Origin: a virus
Direction: 5' to 3' (one strand)
Virus record (IMG/VR): IMGVR_UViG_3300030380_002335
Location: 1-36,885 of that record
DNA length: 36,885 nt
The stretch's first letter is position 1; each line of letters begins with the position of its first letter. The translations under genes and the position numbers were made by a program. Below are positions 18,101 to 26,320 of this stretch, piece after piece. The notes under the pieces are model-generated. The model was not told the origin of the DNA, did not search any database, and saw only the letters and a list, made by a program, of their open reading frames with translations.

Positions 18101-20607
18101 TCTAACAATTCATCTTCAGGATACCCAGCCATTATACCAGGTAAATAAACATTATAATACTCTTGCTCTGTTTGTTTTACTACTACTTTATATGAGTACC
18201 AACCTAAAGGATTATAATTAACACTAGTTATGTCGCCATTGTAAACATTAGATGTTATTGGTTCGTTAACTAGTAATTTTATAGAATTACCTTTCCATTC
18301 ATCTTTGTCTACGCCTTCATCTATGTAAGGTGAATATAATGTCGAACCTATGTAAGAAATACCATTAACAGTTAATTCTTGTTTACTATTTGTTAGTATT
18401 ACACTTGACTGTCTTCCATATCTATCTGACAAAACAAAACCTACTTGATAGTTTCTATTTGTTTTAACAGAGTGATTAGGATATTCTACAACGCTAGTAG
18501 CGTTTTCAGTAGTACCACCCGGTTCAAATATAAAAATTATAACTCCAGCGGGTAAAATAACATTTTGATCTAAAGTTATATTTCCAATAAAACTAGGTGC
18601 TCCTGCTTGACCATTATTGTCTGTAGATGTAACTATTGTTCCATCAGGTATATTTACTCCATAAGTAGAAGATGTTATAACCATACCAGCAAAAAGACCG
18701 TCTGGTGGATCTACTAGTTTAGTAAACTCTATTTGTATAGTATCTCCAGCTGAAAAAGCACCACCTGCAAACGCAGGAAGAGTAGCAGCTTCAAATGTTC
18801 TAACGGAAAAATCAGACTTTTCAGTAATAGCTACATTGTAATTTATAAAATCAGGTGGATCAATTTTATTTACAAAATTACCATACATTACTCTATTGCC
18901 AGCTACTTCTTGAGCTAGCGCTTTTACTGGAACTTTATCATAAACTCTTATTAGTTCAGATTCAGGTATTGTTTTAGTAGGTTTAGAAGATTTATAATTA
19001 TAATCAAAGTAATTTAAATCACCCACTATTAAAACTTGAGCATCTTGTAGTCCAGGACTAGTAACGTCTTTATCTAAAACTATTTCACCTGCTACCTGAT
19101 TGTTTGGATCATTTGGTGTAAAACTAACTAACGTTGTTACATCTGGAATATTGTTACCAGTTACAATATCACCTACATTTAATTTACCTTTAATATTTTC
19201 TACTGCAATAGGTGTTCCAGCAGCTATTATGCCAGGTGGTGAAGGTTGATCACCTTTTACTAAACAAGCTCCTGAGCTTTCTGTTACGTCTTGCACTGGA
19301 ATAGTTTCTACACACTTTACAGTTAGTCCATCAGACTCTTTGTAAAGTATATCTATAGACTTAAGCTTTAAAGCTTCCTGCATGTCATAACTAGTAAAAG
19401 GAAGTGGTATTCTAAGATTTATATCGTTTACTTTGTTTTCTACAAAATAAACAACAGTACTTCTATAGGCTTCTTCTTGATCATCTACATCTTGTACACC
19501 TTCTTTTTTAACATACAAAAAATAACCATCTTGTTTAGGTATAAAAGCTATTTGAGTAAATGGAGCAAATATAGAATAAGTATTATCTTGGTATTTAAAT
19601 CTATAGCTAAATCTTACAAATTTACTTTCTAAATAATCTTTATCACCAGAAAAAGTCGCATTGTAATAAGGATTAGGATTAATTATAATTTGATATACCT
19701 CTGTACCACCTGGAATATTCGGAAAAACTCCACCAGTTATTGTTATAGTCCACTCGTTTAAAGCAGCGTCATATGTTGGTGGATTAGCTGGATCTAAAGT
19801 AGCACCTGTAATTGGAACTATATCACCGCCAGCTGAGGTTATATAGCCTATAGTTGCCGTTGTACCGTAAACACCGTTAGGATTTATTATGTCACCTATA
19901 ACAGAACCAGCGTCTAAAGTTATACTAGCAGCAGAAACATAAGCGCCAGTTTTTCTACCTAGCCCACCATTTGGTAAAAACTTACTGCTAACATCTTTCA
20001 TTGTGGTCTCAAAATTACCAGGATCTAATAAGCTTTCTTGATACAACTCCATGCATTGGTAAGGGTTGTATTTAGCAACAGATACTTGGTCTTCTGTTTG
20101 ATAGTATGTAGGGAATATGCTTCCAATTGAAGAGTCAGGATTAGCCAAAGAAACATCTATGACTCTAGGTTGATTTCTATTGTCTGTCCAAAATAATAAA
20201 GTTTCTAATATATTAACACCTGTTATTATGTTTAATTTAGAAAAATTTAAAAATGCACCTCTTACTAATACAGTTGAAACCTCTGTTAAAGTATTGTATG
20301 ATAATATAAAATGATCAGCATTTGGATCATATGTTGGCAAAGAATTGTTTGTAAAAAACAAATACACCGTGCTATTTATTTCATCTGGAAAATTTCCTAT
20401 ACATTTTAAACCACCCGAAGCAAGCAAGTTGTTAATGTCTAATATTTCAACATTACCAAGAGTGTTTTCTAAATTACCTACTTGAGCACCTTCAGATTTA
20501 CTTACTTGTACATTTTGGGCGTCTCTATATTCACCATTAGGCAATATACGAGCGTCCAAGTCTTTGTTCATCTTGGACTTTATAAAAGTGTTTTGAACTT
20601 TAGCCAT
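15109..20607 (-). CDS. Giant tail stabilisation/muzzle protein
   Basis: This 1832-residue protein starts MAKVQNTFIKSKMNKDLDAR, then LPNGEYRDAQNVQVSKSEGA and a LGNVE segment. From memory this N-terminus is typical of the tail stabilisation (P22 gp10-like) or muzzle proteins of crAss-like and marine podoviruses and would dock onto the neck. The rest is beta-rich. A module of the form GDxVxGxxxPxGTxVxSF...LDxxV recurs at about residues 463-530, 616-695 and 970-1033. The C-terminal 150 residues are unusually rich in Trp and Tyr (DWADWWNNSSNGYYGSPWYF), which could mean a carbohydrate- or receptor-facing tip. No signal peptide, protease or lyase motif was recognised. The gene starts six bases after the preceding gene. 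Confidence 0.75.
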   Translation of the reverse strand: MAKVQNTFIKSKMNKDLDARILPNGEYRDAQNVQVSKSEGAQVGNLENTLGNVEILDINNLLASGGLKCIGNFPDEINSTVYLFFTNNSLPTYDPNADHFILSYNTLTEVSTVLVRGAFLNFSKLNIITGVNILETLLFWTDNRNQPRVIDVSLANPDSSIGSIFPTYYQTEDQVSVAKYNPYQCMELYQESLLDPGNFETTMKDVSSKFLPNGGLGRKTGAYVSAASITLDAGSVIGDIINPNGVYGTTATIGYITSAGGDIVPITGATLDPANPPTYDAALNEWTITITGGVFPNIPGGTEVYQIIINPNPYYNATFSGDKDYLESKFVRFSYRFKYQDNTYSIFAPFTQIAFIPKQDGYFLYVKKEGVQDVDDQEEAYRSTVVYFVENKVNDINLRIPLPFTSYDMQEALKLKSIDILYKESDGLTVKCVETIPVQDVTESSGACLVKGDQPSPPGIIAAGTPIAVENIKGKLNVGDIVTGNNIPDVTTLVSFTPNDPNNQVAGEIVLDKDVTSPGLQDAQVLIVGDLNYFDYNYKSSKPTKTIPESELIRVYDKVPVKALAQEVAGNRVMYGNFVNKIDPPDFINYNVAITEKSDFSVRTFEAATLPAFAGGAFSAGDTIQIEFTKLVDPPDGLFAGMVITSSTYGVNIPDGTIVTSTDNNGQAGAPSFIGNITLDQNVILPAGVIIFIFEPGGTTENATSVVEYPNHSVKTNRNYQVGFVLSDRYGRQSSVILTNSKQELTVNGISYIGSTLYSPYIDEGVDKDEWKGNSIKLLVNEPITSNVYNGDITSVNYNPLGWYSYKVVVKQTEQEYYNVYLPGIMAGYPEDELLEIGNTSHTVLINDNINKVPRDLTEVGPEQKQFRSSVQLFGRVENTPTVIIDTNPGSSTTQYYPDTNSDTVSTISTVIDLFDYNPTKPLQPNFFPQFYALDSSPLIARISTDKQIGQTSQTNYAPAAAKVATDIPASTPSSSIDLNEVVGTINPGDLVFGGDLPEGVYVDSFTPGTPGILVIKRLSSFFDIAIDAGVDLTFVPSINPTTGPPFVLAKPGLQYLAIYETEPVESLLDIFWETSTSGKISDLNSTIINNQSEPAAANIGGWNDDTFNEGLVAQSDILAAPFNLVNDFGADIVLTPAMIANGDGLFLIDVENGLGESVYTGFVSTPTAGPNYFILRDTSPGTTGVGPWQIRTTDNTDTTVNFYDNIFYMYDVAGEQTNPLRNFTFKFNAVVEGQVTEITETASLRNVAPYFTTVTQIDSVIAGSPLTFPAIPVSPNIILCEAKRNEQNILDVQSVNGANNTALDQLDKSYVGYTNFTPPSPFLYRQKIGSFAEDAPDALLDGEPIFGLTPSGVLINFKSDNPSLQALTYYVIIRVQDAGDFQDIIIEVDMSLDLPTDIIKNKVISCEQTMYYPGNYYNVAVPGGLYDIGEGPFTQGETYVNTNFRSDSSNSLAFNTQSRPCGFPYTLIDTSAGGIPGLLPSQFGYFAYAGGFFNDDFPDQTPNGNLQGPRPFTRFSESLTNRYGVDSSLPLDSPPIIIPFDNPDSFGNKVIQTTSPNMIEFGTAGTSTGTAFIMVYGEATITAIDLDGVDELLPNPFTGSFSDDGRTSMSITMDSGNFPIPLQRFQVVPQTETGTPHLPPPTYKSYPIPISNGVNNNAMCTWKCTPNSSGTGGEINFMGNLTGMTLQGSGANGDTERVNYTPQVGDKIYFYGGVVQQYRDWADWWNNSSNGYYGSPWYFNTDLDQLQRTLNYSPWAGPGSAWYCYGGQLEPCSQTVQFLINRTELNHTLPADIICNASPLWGLGENYLAQITYAGIEGEVQNYSNLEFELT

Positions 20608-20613
20608 TAAATT

Positions 20614-21852
20614 TTAGTGTTTTATCCATTTAGATTTACCTCTCATTACTTGAACAAATTCGTTTAGTTTAATGTTAGATAATCTTATTTTAGCATTTCT
20701 TAAAGCAGCGCTTTTATCTTTTCTATATCTTTGTACTACATATTCTTGTACACCAGCCCTTGTAGATAACAAATAGTAAGATATACTTCTATACATAGCT
20801 TCTTCAGCCATTTTAGGAATCTTAGTGTCTAAGTCATAGGCTAGACCGTCAGATATATATTCTAATACAATTAATTTGTTTACTAAATTACTAGAAAATG
20901 TAAACTTACCTTCTCTTTCATCTATACCAAACCAACCATTTGATTGTGCATACTTAGGATCTAAACCATATAGCCTGCCCCAATTAAAAGGGCCGTTCAT
21001 TCCATAATTTTCCCAAGCGTAACCAAAGTTATCCCAGTTTTCATACCACTGGCCGTTTATTAATTTAACGTCTGCATTTTTCCATCTTTCTTTCGTAATA
21101 GAAGTTCCCTCCGTGTCATTACCTAAACTATCTTGTATTGGAACACCAGAGTCATCTTGCAAAAGCTTGTAATAAGGGTCTGTTGTTAAGTTGTTTGTGG
21201 GATATAAAGGTCTTTTAACTCCAAAAGCATCAATGTAACACAAGCTGACGTAGTTAACATAGTCTTGAGGCATTATAATAGACAAAGAATCAGGTATTGT
21301 AAGCTCAGATGATTTTATACTTTTTAAAGTATCATAACTAAATTCTTGTAAAGATCTTTTAGCAAAAAATAATACATCAGATTTTTTAGCTGTTTGTATT
21401 AATTTACCGTCACCGACATATCCTACCATGTAGTTATTTATAACATCGTGTAGTGTTACATATTGATAAGATCCATAATTATTTTCAACTGTTTGACCAA
21501 AAGCTTTTTCGTTAGCTGTTTGACCATATTTACCACCATCTAAAGATTTTAACTGAACAACTATAAAAGCATTTGCACCAGGAGGTGCTACTAATTTTAT
21601 AACATTATTTGTTACAATCATTTCCGTTACCCATTCTGACCAAGACCCTGCTATACCAGTTGGACTTGTATAAACTTTAAAGTTATTTAAAACATATTCA
21701 GAATTATTAGGGTCCCAACTATTTGTGTTACCTAAAATTAGATCTGTATCAAATGTTGTTGTAAATTCTTGATTAGCATCATTAGCTGCATTACCTTTAA
21801 ATCCTTGTGATCCAGCGTAATATTGTTGATTTGTTTCTGTTACTAAACTCAT
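20614..21852 (-). CDS. Ring/neck adaptor protein (crAss-like/marine podovirus type)
   Basis: This 412-residue protein has an N-terminal beta-rich part (residues 1-115; GAxAFIVVQLKSLD end) and a mixed middle part with KSDVLFFAKRSLQEFSYDTL near residues 158-177, then ELTIPDSLSIIMPQDYVNYV near 184-203. This paired motif is, as I recall, characteristic of neck ring proteins of crAss-like and related phages, which sit under the portal and accept the tail. The C-terminal helical segment (about 345-412) is basic. It directly follows the 252-residue gene with a four-base gap and precedes the giant muzzle gene, as expected for head-tail connectors. The exact ring number cannot be assigned. Confidence 0.72.
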   Translation of the reverse strand: MSLVTETNQQYYAGSQGFKGNAANDANQEFTTTFDTDLILGNTNSWDPNNSEYVLNNFKVYTSPTGIAGSWSEWVTEMIVTNNVIKLVAPPGANAFIVVQLKSLDGGKYGQTANEKAFGQTVENNYGSYQYVTLHDVINNYMVGYVGDGKLIQTAKKSDVLFFAKRSLQEFSYDTLKSIKSSELTIPDSLSIIMPQDYVNYVSLCYIDAFGVKRPLYPTNNLTTDPYYKLLQDDSGVPIQDSLGNDTEGTSITKERWKNADVKLINGQWYENWDNFGYAWENYGMNGPFNWGRLYGLDPKYAQSNGWFGIDEREGKFTFSSNLVNKLIVLEYISDGLAYDLDTKIPKMAEEAMYRSISYYLLSTRAGVQEYVVQRYRKDKSAALRNAKIRLSNIKLNEFVQVMRGKSKWIKH

Positions 21853-21856
21853 TTAT

Positions 21857-22615
21857 TTAAGATTTTAAATTTGCTTCAACAGATTTTGATTCTTGTTCAG
21901 CTGTTTGTATTATTGTTGGGTCTTTTATTATTATACCACAATATTTTAATATATTTGTTATAATATTTGTTTGCTCTGAAGTATCTAGTTCAAAATTAGT
22001 AGATGAACCTCCTTGAAAAATATATTGACCTTGAGGACCTACAGTAAAACCCCATCGTGGTCTTTTTGGTTGTTTAAGGCAGTTTATTTTTAAAATATCC
22101 GGTATAGGATCTACTTTAATAAGAAGAGATCCAATAGGAACAGAAAGACTAGTATTAGAAGTAACATGTGTGACAGTGCAAATAGGAAATTTTTTAGTAG
22201 GCGCTGTTAATTTTGATCTAATTATTTTATCATAATCTTTTTTACTAGCCAACTGTGTTATAGAATCAAATTGTGGTTGCCCTTTATATGTAGATATTAT
22301 TTCACCAAGTTTATATATTTCACTAGACCCATACCAGCCTTCAGCTGTTGAATCATAAGCAAATTCAATAACACTTTCAAAAGGGTATAATTTATAAGAT
22401 ATGTCCTTAAACATGTCAAAAAACTCTGTATCATTTTGAGTGTTGTTTTGATTTACTCTATTAACTTGATTACCATCAGGAAAGTATGATTGGAAGATTT
22501 CGTCTTGTACTTGTGTTGCTAAACTGTTAAATTCAGCTGGAGTAATATAACCTCTTTGTTCTTTGTTTATAATATACAAGACTGTTTGATATACCGTGTT
22601 TATATTTACTGCCAT
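21857..22615 (-). CDS. Head-tail connector / ring protein
   Basis: This 252-residue protein begins with a helical segment (INTVYQTVLYIINKEQRGYI, then TPAEFNSLATQVQDEIFQSY). The KEQRGYITPAEFN motif is one I associate with small connector proteins of uncultured marine podoviruses. The second half is beta-rich (SVPIGSLLIKVDPIPDILKI; PKRPRWGF) and ends in a helix. Size, fold pattern and position between a head protein and the next ring protein match the class of T7 gp11-like tail tubular or adaptor proteins. It lies just downstream of a strong intrinsic terminator, so its expression depends on read-through or on a promoter I cannot see. The leader is AAATAAATAAATGG, with no Shine-Dalgarno motif. 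Confidence 0.68.
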   Translation of the reverse strand: MAVNINTVYQTVLYIINKEQRGYITPAEFNSLATQVQDEIFQSYFPDGNQVNRVNQNNTQNDTEFFDMFKDISYKLYPFESVIEFAYDSTAEGWYGSSEIYKLGEIISTYKGQPQFDSITQLASKKDYDKIIRSKLTAPTKKFPICTVTHVTSNTSLSVPIGSLLIKVDPIPDILKINCLKQPKRPRWGFTVGPQGQYIFQGGSSTNFELDTSEQTNIITNILKYCGIIIKDPTIIQTAEQESKSVEANLKS

Positions 22616-22636
22616 TTATTTATTTTTTTAAATACT

Positions 22637-22658
22637 AAAAAGGCGGCCGAAACCGCCT
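22637..22658 (-). terminator. Intrinsic terminator after the 273-residue head-protein gene
   Basis: Read on the minus strand, AGGCGG and CCGCCT form a perfect six-pair, GC-only-core stem around a TTTCGG loop (22658-22641), followed at once by a run of five T. It starts 22 bases after the stop of the 273-residue gene in AT-rich DNA. It would stop or reduce transcription into the tail genes. Confidence 0.75.
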
Positions 22659-22679
22659 ATATATTAGTATCACTTGTTT

Positions 22680-23501
22680 TTATAGTTTTTTATCTATAGA
22701 TCGATAAATTTCTACACCTTCATCTGTTTTCAAAAAAGCAGCAAAGGCTGAGTATGGATTTTCATCAAAAGGCACGTTCATTAATTTTCTACCTGTTGAT
22801 CCCCAAGTAAATGTTCTTTGATCTCCAGAAAGCTTTATTATGTTAGCTTCTGTAGCTTTAATAGCAAAGTTTCTAAGTTGAACATTTTCATCACTAGCTA
22901 ATTCAATAAACAATTGTGGATTATGTCTAGCGAATAAAAGTAAATCTCTTTTTAGTTCTTTAGAATCTAAGTCATTTACTTTTGAACCTAATTCAACTCT
23001 AAGAATAGCTTCAGCTACATCTAAATCCATAGATCTAGCAGCATTCATAGCGTCTATTTGCATATCTAAAACATTTAACTCGTCTTTAGCTACTTCTACT
23101 GAATTAAACTCATCGTATATTCTACCTTTTAACGGATGATATAATGATAAAAGTTTTTGCAAGTTTTGCTTTGATTCAGGTACTACTAGTTTACCATTTT
23201 TAAATGTGATATGACCCATAGTACATTCACCTTTTTGCTCATCAACTAAAGGTGAATCTTGATTAGTAGCATATCTTAGCTCTCTTTGTTTACCAGTAGA
23301 TCTATCAAAATATAATAAAGAATGTTTTTTTGTATGTTTACCAGGTATTGTATGTGTTAAAGGTGTTTTGTTTCCTTTTAAAAAATAAATTCTTTGTTTT
23401 ATTTCCCACTCTGGTTTTGTTTGTTTTTTTGGTGCAGTTTTTACTGCTACCTCTTGAGGTGCAACCTCAATTGTTTCTTCTGCTTTAGCTTTTTTAGCCA
23501 T
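22680..23501 (-). CDS. Head-associated protein of unknown function
   Basis: This 273-residue protein has a basic, Ala/Pro/Lys-rich N-terminus (residues 1-30: AKKAKAEET..., VKTAPKKQTKPEWE). Then comes a beta-rich domain (IYFLKGNKTPLTHTIPGKHT; ELRYATNQDSPLVDEQKG; HITFKNGKLVVPESK) to about residue 115, and a mostly helical second half. It lies immediately after the major capsid gene and is bracketed by two GC-rich hairpins. This suggests it is made at a dose separate from the tail genes, as expected for a head decoration, vertex or completion protein. No catalytic motif was recognised; the function is inferred from position alone. Confidence 0.75.
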   Translation of the reverse strand: MAKKAKAEETIEVAPQEVAVKTAPKKQTKPEWEIKQRIYFLKGNKTPLTHTIPGKHTKKHSLLYFDRSTGKQRELRYATNQDSPLVDEQKGECTMGHITFKNGKLVVPESKQNLQKLLSLYHPLKGRIYDEFNSVEVAKDELNVLDMQIDAMNAARSMDLDVAEAILRVELGSKVNDLDSKELKRDLLLFARHNPQLFIELASDENVQLRNFAIKATEANIIKLSGDQRTFTWGSTGRKLMNVPFDENPYSAFAAFLKTDEGVEIYRSIDKKL

Positions 23502-23527
23502 AATATAATAAAATTAAATAAGTTAAA

Positions 23528-23555
23528 GGTATATGGGCGCCGAAGCGCCCTTACC
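23528..23555 (-). terminator. UUCG-tetraloop hairpin after the major capsid gene
   Basis: On the minus strand GGGCGC-TTCG-GCGCCC is a perfect six-pair stem closed by the very stable UUCG tetraloop. An outer GGTA/TACC pairing extends it. Only a weak T-tract follows (TTTAACTTATTTAATTTT), so it may be a leaky terminator or an RNA 3'-end stabiliser. It starts 11 bases after the capsid stop codon. Confidence 0.7.
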
Positions 23556-23565
23556 TTATGAATAA

Positions 23566-25053
23566 TTATACTCCTTTGAATAATACAAAGTTGTTAGCAG
23601 CTTGTGTTACTAAACATCTTTCTGATAGGAAGTTAACTTCCATAGCATCTAGAGTTGAAGTAAACGCACCACCAGCAGAACCAGTCAACCAAGACTTCAT
23701 TCTTCTGTCGTCAGATTGTGAAGCTCTGTAACGAACATGTAAGAAAGGTCTACGGATGTTAGTTCCTAAGATTTGATCGTAAACTGTAGAAGTTCCAGCA
23801 GGTACTAATACTCCTTCAATTGAATTTACTCCGTCGATAGCACCTCTTGTAGAAGCATCGTTTAAGTATTTCCAATCAGTTTTGTAAAAGTCATAAGAAC
23901 CTCTTCTGAATCCAGAGAATCCAAGGTTAAGAGCCATTTCTTCTGAATTTTCAAATAAACCGAAAGCAGTACCACCAGCAAATCCGCCAGAGATATTAGC
24001 TAACATATCGTCAAAATCAAGAGAAGTTTGTCTTTGTAAGAAAAGCATGTTTTCTTCAATAGCACCTTGAGTATCTAAGTTTTTCAAAATGTCATCAAAA
24101 TCGTCAATACCAGCAGCAGCAGTAAATCCAGACTGTACATTACCTCTTGAAGTAATAGCAGCGAATAAACCTTCTGATCCTGGGTTAACACCAGCTGTAG
24201 CAGCAACTTGATTATATTCTGCTTCAACCATAGACATTTCTAGGTAATCTTCAAAACGTAGTCTTGTTTCAGACTCAGCTTTTAAGTACCATAAATATCC
24301 AGATGTTCCGTCTTCAGTTGCAACTTCAACCCATCCAATTTGTGCCATATCAGAACCATTAACTACGTATTGGCTTCTTAATATTAGCGGTGAATTAGAG
24401 TATTGTGTAAAGCTTGGTTCTACAGATATTCTTTTTTGGTTTTGTCCACCAGCAGCAAAAGCACCATCAGTACTTTGTCCTTTTTGGTAATCAGAACCGT
24501 AAACAAATATCTTTAACCCTGTAGTAGTTAATCCTAATGCAGGAGCTACACCAAATAAAGCAACGTCACTAAAAGGCTGTACGTTAATTACTTGTGCACC
24601 TAAAGCTGAACCAGCATAAGCACCAGAGTCAGTTACAATACCTTTTGATTCTAGTCCTGTAGCAGGGTCAAGAATTACAATAGTATCGTTAATAGAAATT
24701 ACATTTGTTACGCCAGCTGCTAAAGTTAAATCAGCAGTTGTACCAGCAGCGTTACCACCAGCTACACCGTCATAAGCAATGTGTAATCTATTTTGCTCAG
24801 ACCAAATTACTTGATCAGATGTCATTGGCATTTCAGCGCCAACCATTCTTAAAAATCCAGATAATGTACGATTTCCATAGCGCTCTACTTCTTGCTCGTA
24901 AACTTCTGGTAAGTACTGTTGTGCAAACGAATCACCGCCGTCACCAGGTCCAGCAGGACCACCAGCACCATTGTTAAATTGTAGATAGTTACTATTCAAT
25001 AACTCTTTTTGTTGAGATGGAATAATACTACCAAATTGAGGAATTAAACTCAT
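23566..25053 (-). CDS. Major capsid protein (HK97-fold, inferred)
   Basis: This 495-residue protein follows the scaffold gene and has the length and composition expected of a crAss-like or marine podovirus capsid protein: rich in Ala, Gly, Asp and aromatic residues, with no TM segment. The N-terminal arm (MSLIPQFGSIIPSQQKELLN, then a GAGGPAGPGDGGD linker) precedes PEVYEQEVERYGNRTLSGFL at about residues 49-68, a likely long helix. The C-terminus contains FLHVRYRASQSDDRRMKSWL, consistent with an axial-domain strand and loop. Codon use is visibly richer in G/C than the neighbours, as expected for the most highly translated gene. A stable hairpin sits right after it. Identity rests on order (terminase-portal-scaffold-capsid), size and composition, not on an alignment. 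Confidence 0.82.
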   Translation of the reverse strand: MSLIPQFGSIIPSQQKELLNSNYLQFNNGAGGPAGPGDGGDSFAQQYLPEVYEQEVERYGNRTLSGFLRMVGAEMPMTSDQVIWSEQNRLHIAYDGVAGGNAAGTTADLTLAAGVTNVISINDTIVILDPATGLESKGIVTDSGAYAGSALGAQVINVQPFSDVALFGVAPALGLTTTGLKIFVYGSDYQKGQSTDGAFAAGGQNQKRISVEPSFTQYSNSPLILRSQYVVNGSDMAQIGWVEVATEDGTSGYLWYLKAESETRLRFEDYLEMSMVEAEYNQVAATAGVNPGSEGLFAAITSRGNVQSGFTAAAGIDDFDDILKNLDTQGAIEENMLFLQRQTSLDFDDMLANISGGFAGGTAFGLFENSEEMALNLGFSGFRRGSYDFYKTDWKYLNDASTRGAIDGVNSIEGVLVPAGTSTVYDQILGTNIRRPFLHVRYRASQSDDRRMKSWLTGSAGGAFTSTLDAMEVNFLSERCLVTQAANNFVLFKGV

Positions 25054-25069
25054 GATTAATAGTTTTTAA

Positions 25070-26287
25070 TTAGTTAAATTTTCTTGTTTTTATTTTAAGT
25101 TTTGTAGAATCAGCACCACTTATAGATTTAACTTTTAGACCATTTAGATACACTTCGCCCTGTGTAGAGCGTGCTTTAGAGTCGCTTAAATTTTTAGATT
25201 TATTAACAACTTCTTTTACTGCATCTGCTTTGCCTTGTTCGTAAAAATGAGTAGCAATTTTATCTACATTTTCAGCAGCATAAATAGCTTTATGATAACC
25301 ATGAGTATCGCTAACATTACCTTCTTTGTCAAGGAACTTCCCCACTAAGTTATTTATGTTGGATTGTTTTTCGGCTACTGCTTCAGTATTTTGAATATTA
25401 TACTTAAACCTTTTATCACCAACTTTTATATCGAAACCTTCGAAATTATTGGTAAATAAGTTTTTAGTATTTTTTCTAAAATCATTATACTGTTGCGTTG
25501 CAATTTCTTGCTGCTTGTTGTATCGGTTGAAAAAGTCCATAGCTTTTTGTTGTTCTTGAGTTACGCCCGGTCTCAACTTGATTTCGTCGTAATATTTATT
25601 TTTCAAGTCTTCTAAATAGCTTTTTGCTTTTGCAACTTCTTCTTTGTACGCAATTTTTTTCTTGCGTATATCTTTTGGTTCATCAAGATCTTCATCAAAT
25701 GAAAAATCTTCTAACAAAAGATCAATATCTTCACCTTCTAAATAAGGTTTGTTTTTCTTATAATATTCTTTTAATAACGCTTTATCATCAACTTTAGAAT
25801 AATCAGCGTTTAAACGAGAGTAATCTTCTATAGTACCACCAGTTTCTTTCATGAAGTTAACAAGCTTTTCTATGTTTTCAGGTAAATCTACAGTTGGTTT
25901 TTCAACTGCTTCAACTTCTTGCTTTGCTTCTTTTTCTAATTCTGGTTTTTCTTCTTCAGTTACTTCTTTGATCGGAGAAAACCCTTCAGTAGTCTCGTCG
26001 GACTCTTGTACAGGTTCTCCCACCTTTGCGCTATCTCCGGATGGTTTTTCCACAGATACCTCCTTTGTTTCTCCGATTTGAATGGCATCTTCTTTTTCTT
26101 CTTGTTTTGGAATTACTACTTTTTTAACCTCAGGCTCTAATTCAACCAAAGGTTCTTTTGGATTAATATTAACCTTAGTAACTGACTCTTCTTGTTTTTT
26201 GTTTAATTGTTTAGGTTTAGTTTTTTTACCTTTTAAACTAAACTCACCTTCCTGTTTAACAGGTTCATTTGTTTTTACTTCTGACAT
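25070..26287 (-). CDS. Scaffolding protein (capsid assembly)
   Basis: This 405-residue protein is highly charged and low in aromatic residues over its first 150 residues, which are Glu/Lys/Val/Pro repeats (EEEKPELEKEAKQEVEAVEK) likely to be disordered. The middle is helical, with an acidic stretch (EGEDIDLLLEDFSFDEDLDE, about residues 182-201) and a coiled-coil-like segment (KKKIAYKEEVAKAKSYLEDL). The C-terminus is basic (TKLKIKTRKFN), as in scaffolds that dock on the capsid protein through a positive tail. It lies between portal and major capsid genes, the normal scaffold slot. No Ser-His-Asp protease triad was recognised, so it does not look like a scaffold-protease fusion. Confidence 0.78.
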   Translation of the reverse strand: MSEVKTNEPVKQEGEFSLKGKKTKPKQLNKKQEESVTKVNINPKEPLVELEPEVKKVVIPKQEEKEDAIQIGETKEVSVEKPSGDSAKVGEPVQESDETTEGFSPIKEVTEEEKPELEKEAKQEVEAVEKPTVDLPENIEKLVNFMKETGGTIEDYSRLNADYSKVDDKALLKEYYKKNKPYLEGEDIDLLLEDFSFDEDLDEPKDIRKKKIAYKEEVAKAKSYLEDLKNKYYDEIKLRPGVTQEQQKAMDFFNRYNKQQEIATQQYNDFRKNTKNLFTNNFEGFDIKVGDKRFKYNIQNTEAVAEKQSNINNLVGKFLDKEGNVSDTHGYHKAIYAAENVDKIATHFYEQGKADAVKEVVNKSKNLSDSKARSTQGEVYLNGLKVKSISGADSTKLKIKTRKFN

Positions 26288-26320
26288 AATATAATATAAT
26301 TAAATAATTAATAATACAGT

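Noticed and set aside
23528-23531. Bacteroidota -7 promoter element (TACCTTTA) after the capsid hairpin
   Set aside because: It differs from TAnnTTTG at the last base, forms part of the hairpin's outer stem, and has no TTG element about 19 bases upstream.
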